NCBI GenBank assembly: GCA_015499985.1 | Contig: JAAAUF010000705.1 | Location: 1 to 21,871 of the forward strand | Direction of reading: 5' to 3' | Origin: Haplosporangium gracile | Taxonomy: Eukaryota > Mortierellomycota > Mortierellomycetes > Mortierellales > Mortierellaceae | Length of the DNA stretch: 21,871 bases | Shown: one piece after another, positions 1 through 8,900 of the stretch | Layout: the number at the start of each line of letters is the position of its first letter | Numbering within the stretch: the first letter of the stretch is position 1 | Position numbers and translations under genes: made by a program | The notes under the pieces: model-generated | What the model saw: only the letters and a program-made list of their open reading frames with translations | Database searches by the model: none | What the model was told of the DNA's origin: nothing

Positions 1-178
1 GTGATATGGGAACAAGAGGTGAGGGACAAGAGGCGAGGGATAAGAGATTGAACAACAGAGTCTAAGATGAAGGGTGGATCAAAAGGCATGGTGATAGCAT
101 TGTGCTAGCGGATGAAGAGAATAAAACTGGCACTTAATCGACCACCCCTACGACTTCTTGGCCTTGGAACGTCTGTTA

Positions 179-213
179 TCTCCTAGGCTCATATTTATAT
201 GTGGCCTAGGAGA
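179..213. repeat. 35-nt near-perfect palindrome (hairpin)
   Basis: The arms TCTCCTAGGC (179-188) and GCCTAGGAGA (204-213) are perfect 10-bp reverse complements. Inside the loop, CATAT and ATATG pair again around a TT, so the element can form an extended cruciform or hairpin. It lies about 120 nt beyond the predicted BTB polyadenylation signals. The function is unknown; a terminator, foldback-element remnant or protein-binding site are all possible. Confidence 0.75.
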
Positions 214-334
214 CGCGGCGAGCGGGGGCATGAAACATTGGGGGTGGTGTGAGGATGGTGTCGGGATGAATGGTGATAGATGGCGAATATGTGTGTTAGA
301 GAAAGTTTTTGTTGTTTTTGTTTGGCGCTAACAA

Positions 335-348
335 TTTATTTATTTATT
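335..348 (-). terminator. Polyadenylation signals of the BTB gene
   Basis: On the minus strand AATAAA occurs three times in overlapping register (335-340, 339-344, 343-348), 52-65 nt after the BTB stop codon at 400. The position and strand fit 3'-end formation for that gene and support it as transcribed. AT-rich sequence can produce this by chance, so the call is moderate. Confidence 0.5.
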
Positions 349-399
349 TTTTTGTCTCCAACTTGCGACTCGTTCGAGACATCGCCAGCGATTCACCGG

Positions 400-1348
400 T
401 CAGGACCGAGCAATCTTGCTCGTAATCTCGACAAGAACATCCACCTGATCCTCAATCTCGGGCCACAAGTACGGTCGTAGCTGGTTCCGCTCCTCATTTC
501 CAAAAATCGCCCTTCGCTCATCAAACACATACTTCAACACCACGCGTTTGATCTCTGGGTACCCCGGTCCCCAGGTCAAGGCGCGTTCGAGAGCAGATTG
601 GATGTTGAGTTGAGCTTGGATCCTGTCGAGTGCTTGGGCTTGCAGTGGGGGGTCTTCCATGTGGATTGCGGCGCGGTAGAGGAGGAACCAGTCCTCGGGC
701 TTCAGGCGCGTGCGGAGGAAGTGCGTGTGGCGGGATGTGTAGGGGTGTACCGGGTGGGGTGTTGGTAGGGGCGGAGAAGTCAGCGTGGATGTGATGTCGA
801 GGCCGTGGCCGGTGGTTATTGGTGTGAATGGCCAGGACGAACTGCGGCCTGGGGTGAGTGTGTGGGTGACGGGTGGTTGAGAGTAGGGGTGGAACTGGGA
901 GTGGTGGGGCTGAGGCGACGAGGGTTCAGAGACGACTCTCTGCAAGTTGAGGGCGACGTTTGCGCTGACATAGTGACGCCTGTCCATTGTTGGAGAGTCG
1001 GTCATCAGCTCGTAGTCGTCCGTATAACTAGTATTATTGCTGACGTTGTAGTAGTTGTTGTTGTTGTAATAAACGCCAGTTTTGTTGCCGCTGTTCATTT
1101 CAGTATCGTCATCATCCATACTCTCGTCGTCCTGGATAGGTTCGCGGGTGTAAACATAATCGAGTAAGGTGTCCATGATTTTGGGCTCAAACATATCACT
1201 TGAGAGATTGATCCTAAAGATCCTATCCGGGCCCGGTTGGCCCTCCTTGAACCGTCCAGAACTCAGCATACGAGAAAAAAATGGAACCGACTCGAGGATC
1301 GTCTTGTGTGCCCAGAATGTTGCCCTAATTGGCTCTGTCGAATACTCG

Positions 1349-1403
<55 letters not shown>

Positions 1404-1404
1404 C
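400..1404 (-). CDS. BTB/POZ domain protein (5' end unresolved)
   Basis: The minus-strand frame begins in a run of 18 AAC codons (poly-Asn). It continues into a BTB/POZ core with the diagnostic pattern ATFWAHKTILESVPFFSRML (around 1280-1335) and the later strand-helix segment LLDYVYTREP (near 1140). A low-complexity Asn/Ser/Pro/His linker follows, then a helical C-terminal region (LKPEDWFLLYRAAI, positions 400-720) like the region after BTB in many fungal BTB proteins. BTB domains mediate dimerisation and often recruit substrates to Cullin-3 ligases; that role is inferred. The same frame stays open to 1668, but the first possible start there is TTG, not ATG, and that stretch is antisense to a WD40 relic. 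The first exon is therefore further upstream, or the 5' end has been lost. The BTB core lacks the usual first strand before ATFWAHK, which points the same way. Tandem AATAAA signals follow the stop. Confidence 0.72.
1348..1401. repeat. (GTT)18 microsatellite coding poly-Asn
   Basis: There are eighteen uninterrupted GTT units on plus (AAC on minus). In the BTB reading frame they encode eighteen Asn residues directly before the BTB core. The triplet period keeps the frame, so length variation would be tolerated. Confidence 0.95.
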
Positions 1405-1456
1405 ATGGGTTTTCGAGGTATGCGTGAGCTTGATGTGGTGTTTGTTGTCGAATGTG

Positions 1457-1531
1457 GCTTTTAAAGGAGCGGACGACGCCGTAGTCAATGGACACTGACT
1501 GTTGATGACCGCGAAGTGCACCTTTAAAAGC
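1457..1531. repeat. 14-bp inverted repeat flanking 47 nt
   Basis: GCTTTTAAAGGAGC (1457-1470) and GCACCTTTAAAAGC (1518-1531) are reverse complements with one mismatch. The pair sits exactly at the left boundary of the plus-strand WD40 relic and just upstream of the BTB poly-Asn tract. It could be a chance hairpin or terminal repeats of a very small insertion; no target-site duplication was established. Confidence 0.55.
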
Positions 1532-1860
1532 TTCCAACGGAGACGGAGTCCCAGGATGAGGTATCCGAGAAGGATGCAATATGGGCGGCGGGTGTTGAAG
1601 ATTTCTTTGGTGATGTTGCCAACATTGCTTGGCAGCCCAACACTTTGAAATTCGCCACTGCTTGCCAAGATGGGTCCACACGCGTGTGGAAGCTGGTGGT
1701 TGAGGCAGAGTTTGACAAGGTGTCGATCCAGCTGGTTTGGAGTTATGGTTGTTCAGTTCTGGTCGCCTCATGGACCATCCCTAATGACGTAGATAACCTT
1801 AGCGTGGCCAATTGGAAGCAGCTTGAGCAATGCGGTGCTCTAAAATCATTTATCTCATAA
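1528..1860 (+). pseudogene. WD40-repeat protein C-terminal relic
   Basis: After a stop at 1525-1527 the plus frame reads through about 110 codons to a TAA at 1858-1860. It contains one recognisable WD40 blade: VEDFFGDVANIAWQPNTLKF, then ATACQDGSTRVWKL (the GS-x-RVW core ending the blade). A tail follows with VSIQLVWSYG and LSVANWKQLEQCGA. This tail resembles the end of large WD40 (often STAND/NACHT-type) proteins of Mortierella-like fungi, as I recall them. There is no start codon and no upstream blade, so it is an isolated fragment. It shares the same layout (FFG, TLxFATAC, RVW, LVVE, LVW) with the second relic at 14485-14740. It lies antisense to the apparent 5' extension of the BTB frame, which argues against that extension being coding. 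Confidence 0.65.
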
Positions 1861-4800
1861 GAGAAAAAAAGAAAAACAGACGAGTTGAAAAACAACGGAT
1901 TTTCATATTTAAAACCTCGTTTGACCACAATTAAAAATAAGGCATCTGCTTTTTGAATGTTACTTTTGATGTTAAAAACGGTACATGAGAGAGTACAGCC
2001 AAGGAATATGAGTAAGCGAAAGCGACTGACATCAATCGTTTTATTCCAGTGAAACTTATATGGAACTTTCAAGTCAATCTTCGCTCAACACAACAACTTT
2101 CAAGTCTCCAACCAAACAAGGGCCTCGAACACCATCGTTTCAACTGTTTGGTAAGAGACTGGATCTGACATTTCCGGAAAGTTCGTTTCTTGGAGCGTTT
2201 ATTTCTTTCCACTCCTGCGCTGCCATCACTTCACTTCCCGAGGGAGATGACTCCGCCACGGCCTCGAATCGCTCCCTTATGATCTCAGTCTCTCATATAT
2301 CACATCTGTCATTGCTGTCTCACTCAAGGGACCCTTTCGCGCTAATCCTATGTAAAGTGAGCGAGCAAGAGGCCAAAATATCGATCGCTTACTCATTTAC
2401 TCACAGCTCTGGGAAGTATCGATGAGAGAAAGGGATGCCACACTAGCACACTGAGGATAACCAGCAAGGGTCCACCATAACCTCAATCGACAGCTACGGT
2501 GCCCCTCCCTCATCGCCATGTATTTTTATGAAGATTTTTATCCACTAGTCGCCATTCAAAACGGTCAAAAGAACGCACGTATGCTCGTCAAGAGGCACAC
2601 AAAGTGAATCTGGGCTTAGTCGTTGGGAAAAAGTATCAAGAGCCAAGCAGAGAGGTAACGTGCTAATAAAAGTAGACAAGTTGACCATGCCACCATATTT
2701 GGACACACTTGCAGTCCTACTATCTCTGTTGCTCCTGTGTTGATTGGTTTCACCATCAGTCTTCTTCTTTTGTTGCAGTCAGCTAAAGGTGGTTCATGAC
2801 GCCTGACGCAGCCTAAAAGCACGGTCGTCGTCAACAGCTGGCAGAGGTTGAGATTTTGTGGGTAGAGTAACTCTTTTCTATTTCAAACGGAACCTTGTCT
2901 CTGTCAGAGTTGGTGATGGCAAAACGAGAGCTCATTCTGGTAAATACAATCTTGTCGGCCTTGAATTGATTAAGCAGCAAGAGGTCATAACCAAGACCTT
3001 GCAGAATTGACTTGGTTACATTTTTTCAATCATTGTAGCTTTTTGATAAACATACATCCACTTTTTTTTTTTTTTTTCATTCTAATATTTGACATTGCTT
3101 TGGAAATGATGATATGTTCACATTGTATGTAACCAACAAACACAAGCGTCATTCTAACAATCGACACTTTTCTTGTCTTTTTGTGTTTGCCAATTCGTGA
3201 AACCTCCATAACAAAAATATAGTGCACAATCAGATAAAATAACAAACGCGTCGTTTATGGCAGGCCAAGCGACATTACCTCTCCCTCACCTGCAAAAAAT
3301 CCTTACGATTTAGTTATATTTTACGCCCAGTCGTCTCATTCCTTGACTTCAACCTACCATATTCAGATCACTGACGACGAACTAATAAAACATACACAGA
3401 AGACAGTCAGCATGGGCTGTTCTCTCGCACCTCCAAAGAGTACTTCCATTTCTCACCATTTCTCTCGCTCTCGTTCCAATTTGCAGACCTGCATGAACGC
3501 TAATTATTCTATCATCTTTTTCGTTTTCTTGACATCGAGAAAAGTACGTAACAGTCAGTTGCTCTCAACACCCAATCAAACACAATACAAACACGCCATC
3601 GTCATTCGGATGTCCATCCGGGTGTTCTACTCTTTGCTTGCGTGCGCTGCGCGGGGACGGCGCGTCGGTTGCCAAGATGGATTTTATCCATGTGGGTCAT
3701 ACTGGATGTTATCTGTGGTCCTTATTATGGCGCTTGCTGTGGACATATATTTGGCTCTCAAAATTTATTTTATGCAAGGGATACCGCATAGAAAATACCT
3801 CGCTTCCTTCTTTTCTCTCTCTTTTGCACTAAGCTGATAATTTTTCGGGCACCGCGCCGCAGAGGGGAGGGGAGGGGATGCATATGTGCACGCAATGCAA
3901 GGGTGTAATTGTGTACCTTGGGATGATGATGATAATGTTCTCTTCTCACAAGGTCTACTACAGGACTGAGGTGCATTGCCGCAAGAAAATGTTCACAAGA
4001 AGGAACCTCATTGAGCTATTGATTGATTGGTCGAGTGGGCATGTCCAATTTCAGGACAACTAGTTTCTAAAAATATCGTTGATGGCGCCTTGATGCTAAA
4101 GCACTAGAGTGATGGTTGATGTACTTTTGGTTTGTCGATAGGTATGGTAGATAGTCAACATCTTCTTCATTCTTCTCCTCAAAGACAAGCGATCTTATTT
4201 AGGAGTACAGGAGGGATGACTTTCCTAGTGGAAAAACAACGGCATAAAAAAGGGGAAGGGCGTGAGAGGGTTGGTATCGATGTTGGCAGCACACATTTTT
4301 TTTTTTTTTGCTGGTAATTATTTCTCTGTTTGCTCATTCCCACGCTCTTGAACAACGAACCGTTGAATGTTCATCCGGGACAACATTATTCTCCCTCTTT
4401 TGCTCTCACTCTAACCTTGCCCTAGGCATCGTTGATGAGAAACTTTAGCCTTCTCGTCACCACCTCTTTTGTCATCGCTGTCGAATGTACCCTTTTTAGT
4501 TCTATGTCTTCGTCTGTGCTCTCAATTTTTTTGGATACAAATGGGCCTTGTGTCATCATCCCTCGACCAATCTCGTTTAGGAAACGTTTAGTCGTGTGGA
4601 TCACCAGGCAAGGTATCTCTTTCAAGGACTGCCTTCAGTCAAAAAGAAAAAACGAGCTCAGCCTGGTCCCTTGTGTGCCTTGTGTGAATGTACCTTTCTA
4701 TGAGAATGAGAAAAATTAGGAAGAAGGGCTCTCATTTGAGGGCCGACATCCAAGTTTTTTTCACAAGGATTTCGCCATCTATCTTTTAGAAAATGATGTA

Positions 4801-5804
4801 CTGAGAGAGGGGAAGGAGGGTGGGCGATAAAAAGAGAGCATGGCGAATATACAGTCTGTCGGCTACTTATTCTATTATTCCCTCTCCTTCGCTTCAATTA
4901 CGATGGCAACAAGGATGCTAACAAGAAGGAGCAAGTGAGTCGAAAAAGAACAATGGACGATCGAGATGTGAATTGAGACTGCATCGATCTTTCTCTATCC
5001 CTTGTTATATTCATGCCAGATACAGTTGTCCAACTAGACTTGCTTGGCTAACATCCCCCTTTTTTTCGAATTTCATTTCGTTTAGTAGCGATCGATTTTT
5101 TTTTTTTTTATTTCTCTGGCTTACAATTTCAGCTCTCCACCCATTGAGCAAGTAGATGGATAAAAGGATGGCTGCCCTGCACATATCAATACACAAAAAA
5201 AAACCTGGCACCTCCTCTACGCATACCCCTTATCTCTTACCGACGCATGAGCAGATGACGGACGCGATAGAATACAATCAAGAGGAGGGAGACGCCGGTT
5301 CGAGGGGTGGGCAAATAGGGCGGCGTGTGAATGTCAACAGTTCAGCCCTCGTTTGAATTGAGCCAGGGTCTGACACAAAGGGTAAATCTCGCTCTCTTTT
5401 CGTTTGCCACCATTACTCTATCTTCGTTTATTGCATCTTCGTACCCTACTCTTCGTGCCCTTCCCCTAGTTCTTTAGCGAAGCGAACAACACGAATATGA
5501 AAGTACAGTGTCGATTCTTCCCACTCTCTGTTAGTTGATAAAGGCTAATAAACATCGAACCCTAATTTCCCCTGAGAGCATCCACAGAGTCATTTCGGTT
5601 CCTTTATTTCTCATTTTAATGAGAGCAATTTCCCTTTTCGCAACTAACGGTCAGGGGGACAAGAGAACGAGAACCTAATTTGGTCCAGCCCTGTCCAACA
5701 CTCTCGCTTTAGCTCGTTTCACTTGCCTTGTTGGTTATTGGTGTCCAACTAGTCGTCTTGGAAAATGTATTGAGTGGATGAATTCAAGAAAAGAGAGACA
5801 GGGG
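1861..5804. other. Long intergenic region, no supported gene
   Basis: About 3.9 kb without a gene I can defend. The open frames here are short, often begin with non-ATG codons, overlap on both strands and are rich in homopolymer-derived residues. The longest (plus, 3343-3837, 164 codons) has hydrophobic segments but no family motif, and it contains a GC-rich patch at 3640-3680. Small features include T/A homopolymers (3061-3078, 4297-4309, 5096-5109) and a 9-bp doublet (ccttgtgtg, 4671-4688). The right end is the promoter region of the aspartic protease gene. Confidence 0.5.
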
Positions 5805-5812
5805 TATAAAAG
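5805..5812 (+). promoter_or_regulatory. TATA box of the aspartic protease gene
   Basis: TATAAAAG occurs 164 nt upstream of the protease ATG. A long pyrimidine-rich tract (about 5848-5940) lies between it and the start codon. A consensus TATA plus a CT-rich leader is typical of highly expressed fungal genes. The ATG has a purine at -3 (G at 5973). Confidence 0.7.
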
Positions 5813-5975
5813 GACACAGATCCCGCCAGAATACTAGTTCATCATCATCCTCTCTCCTCCTCTTCCTTGATCCCCCTTCCACCTCTCCTCTTCTCTGCCG
5901 CCTCTCCTCCTCCTCTCCCCTCTTTTCCCTTCAAACAATCCACCTTCTAATTACCACCTTCCACTTCACGTCGTC

Positions 5976-7223
5976 ATGAAGATCACCGCAACCCTCATCT
6001 CCCTGGCCGCCGCCGCCTCCCTCCTCGTCGTCGAGGCCCAGTCCCCCGCAGGAACCGCAATTCCCCTCTCCCTCAACCCACACCACAAGCGCAACTTCCG
6101 TGCAGCAATCGCAAAACTCGCTCACCGTTACCCTCAGCTTAACCTCGAGTCCCACCATACCTTCCACCCTCTCAGCACTCCCATTAACAGCGGTGCTCGT
6201 GATAAGGGTGCCAAAACTGGGAAGGTTCCTTTGGTCGATGTGGGTCCTGATTCCGAGTACTATGGAACTGTCCAGGTCGGTACCCCCGGCCAGTCTTTCC
6301 GTCTCGATTTCGATACCGGCTCCTCCGACATCTGGTTCCCCACCTCGGATTGCAACACCAAAGCTTGCAAAGCCCACCACCGCTTCAACGCCAAGAAGTC
6401 CTCGACCTACAAGAAGGACGGTCGTCCCTGGAAGATCGGATATGGTGACGGCTCCTCCTCCTCCGGAATCCTCGGCTCTGACATTGTGAACGTTGGAGGA
6501 ATTAAGGTACGCCAAACCATTGGACTCGCTACCAACGAATCCGCTCAGTTCGCATCTTCCCCCGAAGACGGTCTCTTCGGTCTCGGCTTCAACACAATCG
6601 AGTCCGTCAGGGGCGTCAAGACCTTCCTCGATAACGCCATCGAATCCAAGGCCATCGCCCAGCCCTTGATCTCCGTCTTCCTCCCCTCCGTCCGTCGTAA
6701 CGGCGGCAAGGGCGGTAACTACCTCTTTGGCGCCATCGACAAGACCCGTTTCACCGGTGCCCTCCAATACGTCCCCGTCACCCGCAAGGATTACTGGCAG
6801 ATCCATATTTCCAACGCCAAATACAACACTAAGGCCCTGACCCAAGCCTCCGAGGGCATCATCGACACCGGCACCACCCTCATCATCGTCGGAGACGCAG
6901 CCGCAAAGGCCATCCACAAGAACATCAAGGGCGCCGTCGATGCCTCCAAGGACCCCAACATTGGTGGTTGGACCGTCCCCTGTTCCCTCGCAAAGACCTC
7001 CAAGGACAACATTGCCTTCACCATGGGAGGAAAGGACTTCCAGGTCCCCGTGGCGGATTTGGCATGGTCACCATTGGACAACACTGGCAAGGATTGTTAT
7101 TCGGGTGTTCAGGGTGGACAGGATGGGTTGTGGATTTTGGGAGATGTGTTTATCAAGAACAACTACTGCGTTTTTGAGCAGTCTGCTTCCCCCCGTATCG
7201 GCATTGCTCCCCTTAAGTACTAG
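5976..7223 (+). CDS. Secreted pepsin-like aspartic protease (family A1)
   Basis: An intact single-exon gene of 415 residues. Residues 1-21 form a signal peptide (MKITATLISL then Ala/Leu-rich, ending VEA). A basic propeptide follows to about residue 83, and the mature enzyme starts near VPLVDVGPDSEYYGTVQVGT, as in rhizopuspepsin-type enzymes. Both catalytic motifs are present: D113-T-G-S and D297-T-G-T. The flap tyrosine is Y156 in KIGYGDGS. Cys126/Cys131 form the classic small loop and Cys336/Cys374 the second disulfide; C398 appears unpaired. The end WILGDVFIKNNY...RIGIAPLKY is the canonical A1 C-terminus. There is no Ser/Thr-rich tail or GPI signal, so it is probably soluble and extracellular, cleaving proteins at acidic pH. 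Length matches the family. The gene is C-rich at wobble positions, unlike its surroundings, which suggests strong expression. Product identity is very secure; substrate preference cannot be told. Confidence 0.97.
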   Translation: MKITATLISLAAAASLLVVEAQSPAGTAIPLSLNPHHKRNFRAAIAKLAHRYPQLNLESHHTFHPLSTPINSGARDKGAKTGKVPLVDVGPDSEYYGTVQVGTPGQSFRLDFDTGSSDIWFPTSDCNTKACKAHHRFNAKKSSTYKKDGRPWKIGYGDGSSSSGILGSDIVNVGGIKVRQTIGLATNESAQFASSPEDGLFGLGFNTIESVRGVKTFLDNAIESKAIAQPLISVFLPSVRRNGGKGGNYLFGAIDKTRFTGALQYVPVTRKDYWQIHISNAKYNTKALTQASEGIIDTGTTLIIVGDAAAKAIHKNIKGAVDASKDPNIGGWTVPCSLAKTSKDNIAFTMGGKDFQVPVADLAWSPLDNTGKDCYSGVQGGQDGLWILGDVFIKNNYCVFEQSASPRIGIAPLKY

Positions 7224-7359
7224 AAGTACTGAGGGCTGAGTGAAGGAGGAAAGGAGAGAGAAGAAAGGGAGGAAGGGCCCTGGCGGCTTCTCTTCTTATT
7301 TTTTCTTTTTCTTTTTTCTTTTTCTTTTATACCATTCATTCCTTTATGACGACAAAAAT

Positions 7360-7365
7360 AATAAA
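7360..7365 (+). terminator. Polyadenylation signal of the protease gene
   Basis: AATAAA lies 137 nt after the protease stop codon. It follows a long pyrimidine stretch (about 7283-7328) and precedes an A-rich run. Strand and spacing fit 3'-end formation. Confidence 0.55.
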
Positions 7366-8063
7366 AAAGCATCTTAATGAGCACCTTTTCAATCTGATCC
7401 ACAGTCTACCTGTACGGTTTGTTCCAACCCATCCTTCCCTCCCTCCCCTGACTATTTCCTCTCGCTCATTTATGCCTCTCCGCCCTCTATTGCAACTCGT
7501 GAAAGTGGATTAAATGTTTGCCTGTTTGTTCGTCCTTTGCTACTATAGTAAACGAGAGCAAGGGTTAGTTGGTCTCGTCCACTGTACTTTGCTTGGCCTG
7601 TTCGCTTTCGAACGCCAATGTGCAAAGATTGCAAGGAGATGCCAACCTGTTTCCATTACCATGTCATGTCACTGTATAGAAATCCCAGTAGGCTGAGTCG
7701 ATGAACTTGAGATCAAAGTGAATGATAGGCGAAAGTCTAACTCTAAATGGAGTGGCCCGACCATTATTTCGAAACGATAGAATATAGTACCATCGGAATC
7801 GATTCACTTGCGCGACCACGGCCGAGCCCTGACTTGAGGGCCTATCCAGTACATCCAGTACATCCAACGGAATTAGCGTATGTGTTTATCGTTGTCGTTG
7901 CCATTCTGGGGTCGTAAGGGTATCATTGTGTTGGCAGTTGTTAGTCGATGAGTTGAGGGGTATTGTTGAAGAGTTGAAGGTCCTGTTGGTTGTTGTTGCT
8001 GTGTCGATAATAAAACAACAAAGGGTGCGCCGCATGGCGGGCAGGGTGTCCTTGTCGCTGCAG

Positions 8064-8101
<38 letters not shown>

Positions 8102-8900
8102 GTTATGGCTGCCTATGTGTTATCAGGGGCTTTTTTTTTTGTTGTCGTTGTTGATTATTAATTGTTTTGTTAGTAGAGATGGTGATGGCGGCGATGACGA
8201 TGACGATGACGATGGCTATGGCGATCGTGTTGGTCCTTTGTCCTGCTCCTGCTCGTTCCCGACTCTTGTGTTTCCTGCTCCTGGCTCTATGGGCTGTTCT
8301 CCTGTCTACGGTTGATGGGAAGTGGGTAGAGGAAGATGATTGGTGGTGGAGGGAATGGACAAGTTTGAGTGTCTTTACTTGAGGGATACCTTGACGGCGA
8401 GAATGTTCCTACATGTATGTTTAATTCCAAATTTTAAAGCAGATACTTAATATGCAATTTAGTTCCATGGGGCATAATTGTGTGATGCACTGATGGTTCA
8501 AAACATCTGCAAGTTGAGCTTTAAATATGACTGTTACTTGGGCCTGCCTTGAGCGGCGTGAATCATGCTTTTTTAACTCACACGACATAGATCATTGGAC
8601 TTACAAGGCGTAGATCATATTTTTTTTCTCCCTTTTCTTTTGTTGAAAAAAGCCAGCGTTGACAACAAACCTGAACTAAAAAAATGAAGGGGGAGGGTGA
8701 GTGCGAAAATAAGCAAGAAGCGTGTCTTCTGCCTTAGCTTTGAATAATGTCTTTTACAAAAAACTAAAAACCTCAAAACTTTGAAGGACACCAAAAACTA
8801 GCATAATAAACAAAACATCTTGTGGTCGAATTTTTGTTTTTTTTTTCCAATGTATTCGAGTGCATCATGAACAAAACTATGTACAGATATATAAACAGAA
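7366..8900. other. Intergenic region between convergent genes
   Basis: About 1.5 kb separates the protease 3' end from the phospholipase D stop codon. It contains a (GTT)12 microsatellite (8065-8100), a GATGAC-type repeat (8178-8225), a 9-bp doublet (atccagtac, near 7844-7861) and several A/T homopolymers. A 68-codon plus-strand frame from the ATG at 8179 (Met/Thr repeat, hydrophobic segment, then WVEEDDWWWREW) is open. It is built on the repeat, and I do not call it a gene. Confidence 0.5.
8065..8100. repeat. (GTT)12 microsatellite
   Basis: Twelve uninterrupted GTT units on plus, in the same orientation as the (GTT)18 tract in the BTB gene. It is flanked by further GTT/GTC-rich sequence (7885-7900, 7985-8000, 8131-8150). 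No supported coding frame uses it. Confidence 0.92.

Larger units (their letters stand above)
1..399. other. Gene-free left flank with BTB 3' region
   Basis: No coding region is supported here. The stretch holds the probable 3' end of the minus-strand BTB gene (three overlapping AATAAA hexamers at 335-348) and a 35-nt hairpin at 179-213. Near the left edge there is a short imperfect direct repeat (acaagaggtgaggg followed by acaagaggcgaggg). The small plus-strand open frame starting around 280 overlaps the BTB C-terminal coding sequence and has no family resemblance. Confidence 0.6.

Noticed and set aside
1405..1771. Minus-strand open frames extending the BTB protein upstream (to 1668 in frame, or 1403-1771 in another frame)
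   Set aside because: The in-frame extension begins at TTG, has no BTB-like content, and lies antisense to a readable WD40 fragment. The other frame is proline-rich shadow sequence.
2060..2425. 121-codon plus frame, and a 50-codon minus frame (about 2155-2300) reading FEAVAESSPSGSEVMAAQEW
   Set aside because: The two overlap on opposite strands. Neither has a family motif or clear splice and start context, and the minus frame is bounded by stops on both sides.
3343..3837. 164-codon plus frame with hydrophobic C-terminal part
   Set aside because: It starts at a non-ATG codon and has no recognisable domain. Its composition follows local AT-rich sequence, and overlapping frames are equally open. 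Left as intergenic.
5291..5305. GGTTCGAGG resembling a tRNA B-box
   Set aside because: There is no matching A-box at the right distance, no acceptor stem and no anticodon arm could be folded around it.
5931..6917. 328-codon minus frame opposite the aspartic protease
   Set aside because: It is an antisense shadow of a codon-biased gene. The residues are Gly/Asp/Val-rich as expected from reversing C-ending codons.
8179..8382. 68-codon plus frame starting with a Met/Thr repeat followed by a hydrophobic segment and WVEEDDWWWREW
   Set aside because: It resembles a small secreted or membrane peptide, but the start is made of an ATGACG triplet repeat, and there is no promoter, polyadenylation signal or homologue to support it.
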